The notes under the pieces: model-generated
What the model was told of the DNA's origin: nothing
The model's database searches: none
The model's input: only the letters and a program-made list of their open reading frames with translations
Program-made: the position numbers and the translations under genes
In this document: one piece after another, positions 41,182 through 53,421 of the stretch
Numbering within the stretch: the stretch's first letter is position 1
How the letters are laid out: the number at the start of each line of letters is the position of its first letter
Assembly: GCA_027605045.1 (NCBI GenBank)
Contig: JAQFWX010000011.1
Coordinates: forward strand, 434,001 to 498,000
Length of the DNA: 64,000 nucleotides
From: Phallus indusiatus
Lineage: Eukaryota; Basidiomycota; Agaricomycetes; Phallales; Phallaceae
Direction of reading: 5' to 3'

Positions 41182-44018
41182 ATGCCTTCCATTGCAAATA
41201 CGCCTTTAACCACACCTACTCGCCGTTCGACGAGATATAAAATCCAAGCCGCGGATATCGATGGCGCTGATTCAAATAGCGACAGTTGCATGTGGCTAGG
41301 TCCCATACTGCATAGTCGTCCCACCTCGTACGAAGATGACTTACATCAACCCGAGATCGAGGCAATTAACACTGCCAAATTCGAAGGAGAAGAATTTGAA
41401 TTCGACTCAACTATGATGCACACGAGTTTCTATAGCAAGCTGTCGCGTACAAAACGGCAGCAAACTACTCCTAGTCGTGCTAAGAGGCAAAAGTTGGATC
41501 AAGAGATATTTAACGTCGGAGATACGGTTTTCGTCAAATCTCAAACTGGGGTTCCGAATGTTGCTGCTATAATAGCCATGTGGAATACGGAGATTTTAAA
41601 AGAGGAGTTTCCTGAGAATTTCAAACATAGCGGTATGAAGGTTCAAGTGCACTGGTTCATGCGACCGCATCAGTGCGCGATGGTGCGCAAACACAGAAAG
41701 TTTTATCAGGTTTGTTCCTGTCCTTTCTTTCCAATCTCCAAACTCATTTTTGTTATCTAGAACGAGCTCTATTTCACAACAGATCAAGTAGCAACGCTCC
41801 ATCCTTCAAGTATCGTCGAACGCTGTACCATTTCTAACGTTCCAGTCGACACCAGCGACTTGATAGAGATGCACCCAGAGCAATCTTCAAAGCCCAAGGC
41901 AACTGTTAGGGAATTCGTATGCAGGTTTGCATTACATAGTGGCCAGGGGAACTATTATGAACTCGACTGGGAAGAGCACCATCGGTTTGCCTTGTCGTCA
42001 AAATCCACCCAGGAGGCCAAGAGTGCGTGGCGGGTCGATGGTGCTCGTCTCACCACCCGAAACAAGAGGCAAAGAAACCAGCCCGCCCTCTCAACATCTA
42101 AGGACAATAGAAGCGAAGCTAGTAGTGACAGCGATGAGAAAGGCTCGGATTATGAACATGACGAGGAGGAAGAGGACGAGATGGGAGTAGAGCTATCAGA
42201 AGTAGAAGAATCTGACGAGGTCGAAGAAGACGAGGACGGCTCCTTCAAGGGGAAATCTCAGAAATCGCCTTCCAAAGGTAAAAAGGGGTTGAAGCTGAAA
42301 ACGCGATCGACGCAACGAAAGCAAGCCGTCCTGACCCCCGCCTCAAAAGCGGCAATGAAAACGAGAAAGAAAAGGAAGGGAGCTGGACGTGATTTCCCTT
42401 TACCACGCCTAGCAACAGATAACATTCGGTTAGAAAACTTACCTTCAGACCCATATCTACGCGCCATGCGACTGCTTCATGTTGGTGCACGGCCAGATGC
42501 TTTACCCTGTCGTGAAGATGAGTATATGGAGGTAATGAGTGCCGTGTTGTCCCTGTTGGAAGAGGGCAGTGGTGGTTGTGTTTGTGAGTAGATTTAACCT
42601 GTCTCGTTGAATGCGCAGTCATAAATTGTGATTTATTGTCAGATATTTCAGGTGTCCCAGGAACTGGGAAAACGGCTACAGTTCACAATGTAGTGAGGGA
42701 TTTGAAGTCAATGGCCAGACGAAGTGTATTGACTATTTTTAACAAACTAGCAATGTTTCTTGGTTAATTGATTCCTTAGGAAGTGAACCCTTTCACTTAT
42801 GTCGAGATCAATGGACTTAGAGTTTCTGAACCTTCGAATGCTTATTCATTACTATGGGAGGCTATTTCCGGTCACGATATAGAAACCGACGGAAGGCTTG
42901 ATATTCGCCCTAAAGAAGCATTACGGAAGTTAAACCAATATTTCATGGCAGGCGTACAAGCAGGGCCTGGTAGCCACGCATGGTAAATATACTCATCTGC
43001 ATCTGTCCATTTTATATGATGAGAATTTGCTCTAGCATTGTCTTGATGGATGAACTCGATCAGCTAGTGACGCCGAAACAAGATATCATATACAACTTCT
43101 TTAACTGGCCTAATCTTAACAACTCGAAGCTAATTGTTGTCGCTGTAGCAAACACCCACGATTTACCTGAGAGAGTTATGAGTGGCAAGGTTAGAAGTCG
43201 ACTGGGTGAGTCTATACATAGAGGACCAAAGACGGCATTCTTACTTTCCCTTTGTTAACTAGGTATGCTTCGAATAAATTTCCACCCTTACACGAGAGAC
43301 CAGCTTCATAAAATTGTCGAGGCGCGATTGACCACGGCAAAAGTAGGTTTGCAAACGAAGGATGCGATCGATGTTTTCGAGCAAGACGCGATCAAATTTT
43401 CTGCAATGAAAATTTCGGGTGTCAGTGGTGATGCTCGAAGAATTTTAGATGTCTGCAGGTTAGGGGAATGGTTTCTTTGTGGCATTTGTGTTTCTCATGA
43501 ATTATCAGGCGAGCTGTTGAGCTAATTCGTTCAATGGGCGAAGCAATTGTCAAAATTGTTCACGTTAAACAAGTTATTGACAGTATGCAGAATAGCCCTA
43601 CGTCTGCATTCCTTCGAGACTGCAGTCTTCACGAAAGAATTCTACTCGCGGCCTTGTTAAAATGCATCAAACGTACTGGTGTAGACGAAATTGCATGGAG
43701 TGACGTGAGTTTTGTATCTGAGCTTGTGTTCGCGTTGCTGTTGTTTAAAATACTACATAGGTTGTACATCAACATCTATTGTACTTGAATACTTTGACAG
43801 ATAGTAAAGAGCCGCCTAAAAGAAAGCCGACTATGGTAGAGCTATCATACGTGCTGGATTCACTTGTAGCGTCGAAAGCAGTTATTATTGAGATGGTGGT
43901 CAACCCGAAAAAGTTCCCAACGTCACGCAAAGTTATGCTGAATCTCGAAGCTAGTGAAGTAGAACGGGTTTTGGGCGAGGTTGGCGGGATGAATTGGAGG
44001 AACGCTCTGGGGATGTAA
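41182..44018 (+). CDS. ORC1: origin recognition complex subunit 1
   Basis: ORC1 is the main ATPase of the complex that marks replication origins and loads MCM. The ATG at 41182 gives MPSIANTPLTTPTRRSTRY. A BAH domain at about 110-260 (EIFNVGDTVFVKSQTG, VQVHWFMRPHQC, ELYFTTDQVATLHPSSIVERC) would contact nucleosomes. A disordered, very acidic then basic linker follows (DEEEEDEMG, SPSKGKKGLKLKT). The AAA+ domain has Walker A GVPGTGKTATVH (near 455), Walker B IVLMDELDQL (near 545), sensor 1 VVAVANTHDLPER, an RSRLGM box and GDARRILDVCRRA (sensor 2). A winged-helix region ends at 44018. Eight or more introns; about 805 residues, in the normal range. Confidence 0.93.
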
Positions 44019-44100
44019 ATGTATTAGTAGTACTTGGAAGAAACTCTTAATGAATACAATAATGTCATATGATATCGTTTGACTGGTCTGTCTTTCAAGG

Positions 44101-44171
44101 GCATTAATGGGGTAGTGGTAACCTCGGTCGTTGCCATCGACCGGCCGCGAGTTCGATTCTCGCTTAATGCA
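44101..44171 (+). tRNA. tRNA-Gly(GCC)
   Basis: A 71-nt cloverleaf with perfect acceptor pairing (GCATTAA with TTAATGC) and discriminator A. The anticodon arm is GGTCG-TTGCCAT-CGACC with anticodon GCC, and the T arm is GCGAG-TTCGATT-CTCGC. No intron and no encoded CCA. Confidence 0.95.
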
Positions 44172-44175
44172 TTTT
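44172..44175 (+). terminator. Pol III T-run after tRNA-Gly
   Basis: TTTT immediately follows the discriminator base, with a longer T6 at 44191-44196 as backup. Confidence 0.6.
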
Positions 44176-44305
44176 CTAAGTCGTTCCGTCTTTTTTCAGG
44201 TTGGCTCTTTTCATAGCTTTTTTTGGTCATATTGTTTTGGAAAAAAGATACTTTTGAAATTTAAAGGGGGAAAGGAGTACACTCCTCTGTATTAGAGGGA
44301 ATTTC

Positions 44306-44310
44306 AAAAA
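44306..44310 (-). terminator. Pol III T-run after tRNA-Leu
   Basis: TTTTT on the minus strand one base past the tRNA-Leu 3' end. Confidence 0.6.
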
Positions 44311-44311
44311 G

Positions 44312-44421
44312 TGACACCGAGGGGATTCGAACCCCTGCCTGCATACACAGATGAGAAACCCCGCAAGACGAGGCAAGCTTTCGCTTGAGTCACACTCCTT
44401 GGACCACTCGGACACAGTGCC
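44312..44421 (-). tRNA. tRNA-Leu(CAA) with intron
   Basis: A 110-nt minus-strand gene. Acceptor strands GGCACTG and CGGTGTC pair with two G-U wobbles; the A box reads TGTCCGAGTGGTCCAAGGAG, the B box GGTTCGAATCC, and the T stem is AGGGG/CCCCT. The long variable arm (CTG...CAG) marks a class II tRNA (Leu or Ser). The loop reads ACTCAAG, so the anticodon is CAA after T33. The following CGAAAGCTTG lets intron CTTG pair with anticodon CAAG, as in the yeast intron-containing tRNA-Leu(CAA). The exact 3' intron boundary (about 25 nt intron) is uncertain because the lower anticodon stem pairs imperfectly. Confidence 0.8.
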
Positions 44422-45482
44422 GCGTTGAAACCACGGCGATTATGTACCTCCATAAACGCATGAAGTTCAGCGCGCAGGGAAACTCTCCACTCACGAAGTT
44501 CCAGGTTCACAGACAATTTTTCAGCCAAGTAAGATTATCCAAAAGCGAGACAAGTTTCTCTACATCACAATATGACAATATGCTTACGATTAGATTGGCT
44601 GCAGATAACCTTATCGAGTTATCAGGGGTGCCGATGTTCTTCAGCTGTTGAAGGGCCCAAGTCATCTCCAACCGTTATCGCATTTGACAAGAGACAGGGA
44701 CCACTTCTTAATTCGAAGGCCTAGAACCGATATTCAGTCCTCACGGACGCTGAGCCACTACTATATTCAGACTATATTGCTGCGGGTTATTGAAGTGTGA
44801 TTAAGTGTGATTTATTACACCATGTCATAAACTTGAATTTCCTTGATTAGAATTTAGAAGCGTCGCAAACAGAATAGCTTCGTTCTTCGAGTAAGCTCAG
44901 TCCGGGAGTGCCTTCCGAATCGAGTTTTCCTTTCTCTCCCCGAGTCGGTCATGTGGTAGGAATTGCAATATCAATGTTAAATACGTTTTCACCAAGATCC
45001 GAGGGACAACGAAATGAAACAGACAGTGGGACGAGGCTGAAGACCGCGCGTCGTTGAGTACTGGGCCCGTTACGGTTGCGCCGCTCCGAGTCCGAACTGG
45101 AGCTTGGAAGACGCTCAGGTCATTTCGAAATCGAAGCAAAAGGTGTCTTGACTTAACGGCTGACTCTAGTCTTCTTTTTATTATCTCTCCAGTATCCTGT
45201 CGAGGCGAGTCCGTTAATCCATAATAAAATATGGAGCTGATTGGAGAAGTATCATACGTCACTAATTACTAGTATTATGGAGCTTGGAAAGGAGTTAGTC
45301 GGGTCACAGACGGCGGTGTACCATCACTACATGTCCATGTGTTTTTGATCGCTTACACCGTACATGGTTTAGTCAGTATTCTTGTTCGCGATTCCATTCT
45401 CCATTCAAGTAACTTAATATTAAAAGCTTAATTTTCTCCGTGTCAAGCTTTCCTTCTCTCTGACATTCCCAGTATACTCGCC
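44422..45482. other. intergenic, tRNA-Leu to UPF0014 gene
   Basis: About 1.06 kb. Frames at 44385-44651 (plus) and 45262-44897 (minus) show no conserved content and no splice-linked continuation. I see no gene, RNA or clear repeat here. Confidence 0.4.
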
Positions 45483-46719
45483 ATGGACTCGAAAACAGAC
45501 CTCACCTGGGATAGCATTGCCATTGCATTCTCTTTCATCGCTTTCGACGCTCTTATCTCGTATTTTTTTCGCCTGGAAATTGGGGGCTCCCTCGTCGTTG
45601 CTTCAATACGATGCGTGGTACAGCTTGGCTTGGTTGGATTGATTCTTCAGAGTGTGTTTGAAACGAAAAATATCTGGTTTGTTGCTGGAATAGCCTGTTC
45701 GTTATTGATACCCTTTTCCTTGTATGCGTCATATGTTTTAAGTTCACTCATATATCTTCTCATCCTAAAGGTTTATTGAACCTCATAGGTGCTTTTGAGG
45801 TCGTCGTAAACCGTTCACCAAGGCGATATTCACATATGGTGAGGCATACAGTAATTGTGATAATTGGTGTTTAAGCACTGACTAAGGGCTGATTTAGTTT
45901 CCTGCAATATTGGTAGCAATGACAGTATCCACAATCCCAATTTCTATCCTCGCGACTACCTTCATTATGTCTGTAAAACCATTCTGGAAACCGGATGAAT
46001 ACAGTGCGTCTCAAGGCCTAAAAATGTTGTTCTATTTCTCAAAATTTTGTGCAGTTCCTATCGTTGGTATGCTTGCCGGCGCTACAATTTCAAGCATTGT
46101 GATAGCTGTAAACGCCATTACGAGAGAATTGCAAGAAAACAGGGATAAAGTAGAGACGTATCTCGCTTTTGGAGGTTCTCGACTAGAAGTGATTGTGCCC
46201 ATCGCTCGACAAGCATTACAGCTAGCTTTAACGCCCCCATCAATCAAATGAGGTATGGAACTGATTCATTATTAACGCGAGACTATCAATCTGAAGAAAG
46301 GGTCCTGCAGTGTACTGGGAATCATTGCAATCCCGGGCATGATGACTGGCGCCATCCTTGGAGGCAGTAGTGTCCAGCAAGCTGCTAAATTACAAAGTAA
46401 GCCGTGACTATTCGTTTTTAGGCAACTAACGCAGCCTTCTGTAGTTGTTATTATGTTTTGTATCAGTGCTAGCACAGCCCTCGCCTCGATCATAGCTGCA
46501 GCGTCTTGTCTGACGATCGTTGTGGACCGGCAACATCGCATTAGAACGGACAGGCTCGATACAAGGAAGCATGTTGTCTGGAGGGCCTGCGATAGTTTTG
46601 TCCAAAGTATCGCGTCCTTACTAACACGCTTTCGCGACAGAATCCAAAATCGCTCTCGACCGCCTTGTCGGAGTGAAGAGAGACAAGGATTGTTGGAAAC
46701 CTCAGTGCCTCATGAGTGA
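45483..46719 (+). CDS. UPF0014/FetB-type membrane protein
   Basis: The family includes bacterial FetB, permease of an iron-export ABC transporter, and plant ALS3/STAR2, linked to aluminium tolerance; no fungal function is established to my knowledge. The start gives MDSKTDLTWDSIAIAFSFIAFDAL, an amphipathic then hydrophobic entry. Conserved blocks are IGGSLVVASIRCVVQLGLVGLIL, FEVVVNRSPRRYSHMFPAI, the PISILATTFIM helix, LAGATISSIVIAVNAI, RELQENRDKVETYLAFG, and, after an intron near 46252-46308, SVLGIIAIPGMMTGAILGG. About six or seven membrane helices. The C-terminal tail from about 46530 is Arg-rich and cytosolic-looking, ending at 46719. Five or so introns. No ABC ATPase partner is encoded nearby, so the partner, if any, lies elsewhere. 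Confidence 0.82.
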
Positions 46720-47110
46720 TTTCTCGATTTAGGCTGCTAAATGATCACCAGGCTGCATTTTAATTAATTGCAGCATTGGGACGGAAGTCTTTGCTCATGA
46801 ATTGGGAATTGTTCTTGACAGTAGGGACATTTGGGATGAAGCTCTTTCGCTGCTCGCGATAATGTAGTACAATTAGTCAAAAATAGGCAATTAGGAGTGG
46901 AGTTGTCCTCTCAAATAAAAACCTTTAGCAATTATGTAGGGACTCTGGACACACCTCAGGTTACGAGGAACAAAATTACGTAAGGACAATACTATGGACG
47001 CGGACAATAGTGGTCCATGCCCATGAGTGTAAGTAAAGCGAAGTCGCACATCTCTCTTTTCTTTCTCTCTAACTAAGATGGTAAGCAAAATTTCACTAGT
47101 TTAGGTGTAT
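46720..47110. other. intergenic between tandem genes
   Basis: 391 bp from the UPF0014 gene to the coiled-coil gene. A pyrimidine tract (CTCTCTTTTCTTTCTCTCT near 47049) precedes the downstream start. An ATGGTAAGC at 47078 could be an upstream start with a donor, but the implied intron to 47104 would be only about 24 nt. Confidence 0.4.
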
Positions 47111-50100
47111 ATGTGTTATTCTGATACCAAAAAACAGTTGTCAATAAGTGGTCGTCGACCAGAATCCATCGCAGACATTGAAGAAACTATAAGCGAAATA
47201 TTCACAAATCATCCAGAAGCAAAGCTCAACAATGCAAACATTCCAGTTATTCCGGCGCACTCCCTTCCCGATGTTATCATGGAGCTTTCAGCGCGTTATG
47301 AAGTAGATGTTCTTTCTAAAGACGAACAGCGACAAATGGAGCTGTTCGTTCAGGACAATCCTGGGATTGAAGTCACGCCTGATCTCCTATTGAGTTTTGT
47401 AGCTCAGGCCACTGCCAAACACTCCCAATCTAACGTGTCTCCTGTCAATTCATCTCCGGAGCGTAGCGACGCGAGCGATCGAGGTCGCGACGAAACAAGG
47501 GAGGAAGATGCTCAGTATGCAAGCGCGAAATCGCGTTCCTCGAGTCGAGATTCGAAGGGCAATCCATATTGGAAATGGGAACAAACACCAGATTCTCCAT
47601 TTGAGTCAAAGTCTAGGCAACGTTCTACCCCGCTGGCAGGTCCCCCATCTAGCTGGAACAAACGTCCGGCTCCCGCAACACGACGACAAAGTGATGCAGG
47701 AAATCGCAGTGGCTCAATGAGTGACACAGAGGTGATTTATGTTCTTTTGTAAAGATATATGATTTGTTTGTCTGACATCAGCTTCTTTTTGTAGTTTTCA
47801 TTCACATATTCACGAGGAACACCACGCGCTCGCGTACCATCCACTCCTACTTCTCCTACCGCCTTTTCTCCAGAATCACAATCTTCTCCCCTTCCGATTC
47901 GCCCTCATTCCCGTGCCCAGTCTCATTCAAACTTCAGCATCGATTTCGGTGTTCGCCAAATCATCTCTCGCTCCCCTCAACATCAAGATAGCAGCCATGG
48001 TTTCATGTCTCCCCCTCCCGATCGGGACAGAAGCTTCTCGCCTGAACTAATTATGGAAACAGATTCAATTATCGACGGCATATCATCTCTTCCTGTCCCA
48101 AGACCGCACGATAATGATTCAGACTACGATCATGAAGACACAACTCATCGAGTCTCGGACTTCCTCTTGGATTATGAACGATCTCTCGCGTCTTCGGCAG
48201 CCTCGCTCGCGCCCCAGGATCGACTGGATGCACTGTCGCGAGCTAATGAAGAGCTGGCGCGAAAACTTATGGAAGTTGAAAGTAATTTGCATAATCGCAT
48301 GTCCGATCACGAACTCGAGGTCGAAGAGTTGCAGAGTAAACTAGACGAACTGAAGAGTGAGCTAACGGCCACAAAAAGGGAGGAGAAGGAGCTGCGGAAT
48401 AAGGAAGTGAGTGAGCATGATAATGTACTGTTTTTTCAGTTGTAATTTTTTTCGTGGATAGCGCCAAAATATGCAGCAAATTCAAATAATGGAAGCCGAA
48501 ATTTCCAAATTGCAGAAGAATTTGGACAGCTCCAAGGCTTTATATTCCTCTTTAAACAAGCAATATATTGAGCAGTGCAGTACGTGCAATTTCACGAAAT
48601 TTTGCTACCCCTAAATATTCAAATATTGTTCAGGTGAAGCTGAAAAACTTCGGAATGCACTTCGTCAAAAGGATCAAGAGATTAAGGTTTTGGAAGAAGC
48701 CAAACAGCTGCACGAGCTTGAACTGCACAAATGGATTCAGCAGCGTGAAGCATTGGAAGCAGCACATGCACTTACGGAACAGGAACTTATTATTGCTCGT
48801 CATGCACAAGAGGAGTTGGATGGGCAAAAACAAGAGAATCTTATTCTTAAGGAAACCATAGATCGCCTGCGATTTGACCTTGATGAATTGAGGACGCGTG
48901 AGCATACAGCTCCTGCCGGAGGTGGGGGAACTGCCAGTCACCTCAATACTGTCAGCAAAAGTCTCGGCGCTGAACTGATGAGCCGTTGGGAGGCGATGAA
49001 CCAAGATCAAGAGGACGACGTCACCGAAGAAGAAGAGCAAGAAGCCGTATCTAATTCGGACGGCGAAGAAATGATTCAGACCATCATCACTCGGAAGAAG
49101 CGAGTAAGTTTTGTTTAAATTTTCGTGTTAGCTCCTTTACATAAGGCTTGATTTAGAGAATGAATACGAAACGACCCGTTCTCGAAATGACGGAATCTAA
49201 AGAATATGTCGACGCATATACCCAACATAATTCCGATGAATTTGTCTCATCTTATGGTGTACAAACGGACGAGGAACCCAAACGTTCTCTTCGAACATTT
49301 TCCACTCAGACTGAAGTAGAACCACATTTGGTTCTCGAGACCACGCAAGCTCAAGGTGTCGATCAGGTTTCTTCTAAATTAGTATCCATCGAAATCCAGA
49401 CCGAACCGGAACCGGAATCTGAACCTGAACCTGAAGTCTCGCCCGCCAAAGACCTAGAAGAAGATTTGACTTCGTCGTCATCTACTATTCGTCCTTCTAC
49501 CCCTCGACCATCTGTTCCAACCGACGCACCCCCGTCTTATGATCAAGCTTTGAGCATGGAAGTCCTTGCCAAAGTTCTAGACTCTCCTACTTTTGATTAT
49601 TCCAAGATCAGCGAGCCACTACGAAATGAGCTGAGAATCGCAGAAGCAGCCTTGCGGCATTGGCATAAAGGTTTGGCGGTTCCAATCGAGGGTCTTCCCG
49701 AAGGAGTTTCTGTCGAATCCATCTCTCAATGGGAAAAACTCAAAAGAGAATTCGGTACAAGCTGTACTGCAATCGACAAACTAATCGAGTCTTCGAAGAA
49801 AGTATCAAAACCCCCCACCCCTTCGTCTTCGAGACCAACTCACCGACATCGCTTCTATAATATCTATAATACTTACTTATTTAACAAAACCGAAAGTTCG
49901 CTAACATCGTATGCCGGGCCGATCCTGTTCAGCGCTTTTGCATCTGCTGCTGTACTCTTCGCACTCGCCCCAGTGTCCCCTAACGCTGGACCTGGAATGC
50001 CCACCTACGATGACAGGGTTTATTGGACTACTTTCAATTCTCTAGAAAGCGTTGGCGCTGGGTTCATGATCGGTCAAAGGGATGCTGTATGGTCTATCAT

Positions 50101-50158
50101 CGGGCGGTTACTATTGGGAAGCGCAGAAGTCGTACGTCGCGTTAATATACCATCGTAA
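47111..50158 (+). CDS. tail-anchored coiled-coil protein with three TQT motifs
   Basis: I do not recognise a named family. The ATG at 47111 gives MCYSDTKKQLSISGR and an N-terminal acidic globular-looking region (about 120 residues), then Ser/Pro-rich disordered sequence. A long coiled coil follows from about 390 to 590 (LDALSRANEELARKLMEVE, SDHELEVEELQSKLDELK, KLRNALRQKDQEIKVLEEAK). Next come three spaced motifs YGVQTDEE, STQTEVE and IEIQTEPE, which fit the [TVI]-Q-T-[DE] core bound by dynein light chain LC8. After a PPSY-containing and helical segment, a hydrophobic stretch near the C-terminus (ILFSAFASAAVLFALAPV) could anchor it in a membrane, with a short tail ending at 50158. About 900 residues in six exons. 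The layout suggests a dynein- or envelope-linked adaptor, which is inference. Confidence 0.72.
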
Positions 50159-50752
50159 TTTCCTTCTTTTTGCCCAATTCTTTTATTTATGCACTCACAT
50201 GCTTTCATCATCATTAAACGAGTGTATTTTCCCAAGGAATTAGACCCTTACTCTCTTTTCATACATCTAGATATAAACATTCCTTTAAATTCACATGCTG
50301 TCGCTTTACCTTATTCATGTAGCTGTCCTTTCCGTTGTACCAGAATCGCTTGCTATCTTAAAATCAAGATTCTTCATTATAATGAATGATGCCAAGCCTC
50401 CCAGGGCTGCATATTTTTGACAAGTAACTACTATATGATGCACGAGGTGGAGGGAAATAATAAAGTACTGCGCTATCGGTGCCTGAATTTCTACAATCGA
50501 GTAAAGGTCCATGAGAAACAGAGAGAGACTGATGTGAGATAAAGTAAAAAAAAATGCTACCACATTGCAGGAGAAAACGGTGCTTGATGCGCACTTTCTA
50601 AAGAAGACAAAAATACATGGTAAGAGAGAGGAATAATGATGTTCTATAATGGGTAAAAGAGGGAGAAAAAAAACGCTTAAACAATTGGCGTGGGTAGACA
50701 ACTCGATGTAAGGGAGATGAAAGAAGTAATACAATACAAGAAGGGAGAATGT
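50159..50752. other. convergent 3' flanks
   Basis: About 590 bp between the stops of two converging genes. The sequence is AT-rich with A-runs (50544-50553, 50666-50673). No frame on either strand has conserved content; probably 3' UTR and terminator sequence. Confidence 0.4.
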
Positions 50753-53421
50753 TCACCGCAAGGGAGATGCACTGCTGGAGCAATTGAGAACCGTGGATGG
50801 CCGACGCGTCTTGAGCTCAATCACATCTTCGTCAGACGAATTTCCGTCTTCCGGACTAGTATCCTCAAAGACTTCGCTTGAATACTCGTCATCTTCTGAT
50901 GCTGTATTATACGGACGGGCCAAGGGGCTTGTAACCCGAGGAGGATAATGACGGGGTTCGGATTGCGATTGACGAGTCGTACTTTCGCTAGATATAGATG
51001 AATCACTGTTAGGAGATATACTCTGGGAATTGTCTGAAAGAAATTCATTGCTGTTTCCCGAAGGGGACTGTCAACATATCCACCGGCACCTAGCTGGACA
51101 ACGCTTTTGTTAAAATCCTGGATGCCAACGGGCGTGATTGAGTCGTTAAGCCCAATGGTCGGTGGGTCGAAGCTGGTTCTTGTATCATTGTTTAGTTCTT
51201 CTGGATCCCTTGGAGAATCCCAACTTGATGCTCGCATGTCGTGTGTTAGTCCTAGAGTTTCCATCCCTCGGGTTCTGAGTACATCCAAAGTTTCTGCACT
51301 TGTCCGCCCTCTTGGGGACTGTTGTTCTCCATCTAAACTGATTCTCTTGGATAATTCATCAGCTAACAGGTGACTAGCAACAGGCTTCCTTTTCATGCTG
51401 CTTGAACGTATTACGCGGCTAAACTTTTGTTTCAAGTTTCCTGTAACAGTAGGGGTGACATGTTTTTGGGGCTCGCTGAGGGTGCAGGTCTGGGACAAGG
51501 ACGCATTGGAGGTTCCTTTGAAGAAGCTAAAATGACGGTTGTCTGATGATAACGTTTGTATACTGTCAGATTTTCTGCGCCTACCCCATGTTCGGGAAGT
51601 AGAGGATGATTGTGGTCGATTTTGTGTTTCTTCAGTTGATTGGGAATGTTGGCCTCCAGAGGGGTCGAACGTTGAATTCCTTCTGCGGTCATTGCGCGGA
51701 GCGGTGGTTGTGGATGTGGATGAGGATCCGAAGGTAAACCGCTTGGTCCTGCGATCTGGAGGGTCACGGTTGCGTGGGCTACTAGCTTTGCTTAGAGAAG
51801 GCCGTCGGAAATTTGGAGATGGAGTGGGATTTCTCGAACCTGATGACCCTCGCTCTTGTGGTTTTTCTGGGAGCAGATTAGGACTGGTTTGTATCAGGGC
51901 ATCAGTTGTCTTCGCAGCTGAGGATTTAGACAAGTGAAGTGGGACACGCTTGACTTTGTTGGCCATTTTTGCTACACGTCTCAAGAAAAGAGGGTAATAC
52001 GAAAATTTGGCCTGTTTTATGGCACTTTGAGTGTCTTCGTCAGTGACAATAACTCTATCTTGCTTGTTGGGTGCAGTTTCACGAAGCCATCTGTCTGGTT
52101 CTCGAACACCATTTTGAACCCATGGTATTTTCTGGATAGATTGGAAATAAAGTGACAATTAGAATAGAGGTTGAACTAACTAACCTTGACATCAGCTAGA
52201 GAAAGACGCTTGTCTTGGTCTTTCTCCAAAAGACCTTCAAGGAGGGATACAATACACCAGCCCACTTCTTTGCCCTCCGGTTTACGATTACGACCGCCGG
52301 TAGGGATGCAATCACGGGCCATTGTGCGGGGAATTTCAAAGTCATCCGAACAGATAGCACGGAACATTTGATATTCTGTTTGACCTTGCCATGGTGGTTT
52401 TGCAAATAACAAACAGTAAAGTGTGACACCCAACGCCCAAATATCTATTTGTTTAGTGACTGGAGGTGGTTGATGCAAAGTCGAAGCTGAAGGGGCCGGT
52501 GAGAGGGATGACGAAGAAGGAGAAGGGTCAAACGATATGTCTGGAATATTACATAGCTCCGGAGCAAAGAATGCGGGACTGCCAGCTGTTTTACTGAGTC
52601 CGACTTCATTAAGATGGGAAGGACCTGCAAAATGGGAAACACCAAAATCACAGATTTTGACCGAGTGCCGATCCTCGGTCCATAGGAGGTTGGCTGGCTT
52701 GATATCACGATGTATGATGCCTTGATGATGCACTGAATAGGATTACTGAGTCATGGTATCGTGTTTTAATACAAGAAATGCTTCGAACACGTACAGTATT
52801 CCAGACCAAGAGTGACATCCCTCATGATGCGTTGAATTTGGCTGAGTTCCAGGACAGGCTCCGAGTGGTCTCGACTGCGCCATTTGACTTCGCCACCGGC
52901 TAAATTTTCCATCACTGCGTGTGAAGGAAATAGAAGCAAGCATGTTATGCAAGGCAGTGTCAACAATAGGTAAAAACACGTACCGAGATAGACCTTCTTG
53001 CTGGCTGGGTCGTCAATTACCTCCAAAAGACGTACCAAGTTTTGGTGGGTACATTTCTTCATAACCGCAATCTCTCGCCGGATCTTTGATTCAGTTTCTT
53101 CTTGTGCCGTTGGAGGGAGGATGCCTGGCTTATTGGACTTTGGGAGACGTCGATTGTGGGGGTCAACTCTTCTCATGACCTTGATGGCCTTGAATATACA
53201 AACAATTAATTATATAGATACGAAGATAAAGAGAGCCAAAAAGAAAGTAATCGACATACGACTTTGTCCTTGGTAGGGCTGGCAGTGTCGCGAGCCAGCA
53301 TGACCTTGCCATGCATGCCCTCGCCGAGGAGAGAGATGAGCTCATACTGATTAATGTAGGGATGGGAGCGGCTGTCTTGAGATTTCCTAATCGTGTATGT
53401 TTCAACGACTTTGTGAGTCAT
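50753..53421 (-). CDS. Ser/Thr protein kinase, CaMKK / SNF1-activating type
   Basis: Related to yeast Sak1/Tos3/Elm1 and fission yeast Ssp1, which phosphorylate the SNF1/AMPK activation loop. The start at 53421 gives [13 protein letters not shown]. The kinase domain begins [22 protein letters not shown] (glycine loop), then AIKVM (Lys), a [23 protein letters not shown] helix, and a basic insert ([17 protein letters not shown]) like the RP insert of CaMKKs. The catalytic loop is [11 protein letters not shown], the DFG is DFGVSHFAG, and the APE region [11 protein letters not shown]; a Ser/Pro-rich insert precedes [20 protein letters not shown] block follows the domain. The long C-terminal tail is Ser/Arg-rich and basic, then acidic, ending SSSASPLR at 50753 after an intron at about 51090-51047. 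About 780 residues. Divergent from the PLP-binding gene with about 200 bp between starts. Confidence 0.87.

Noticed and set aside
44312..44421. tRNA-Ser as an alternative for the class II tRNA
   Set aside because: No Ser anticodon sits after a T33 in a seven-base loop, while CAA does, and the CAAG...CTTG intron pairing is as in tRNA-Leu(CAA).
44385..44651. 88-codon plus-strand frame
   Set aside because: It overlaps the antisense strand of tRNA-Leu and has no conserved content.
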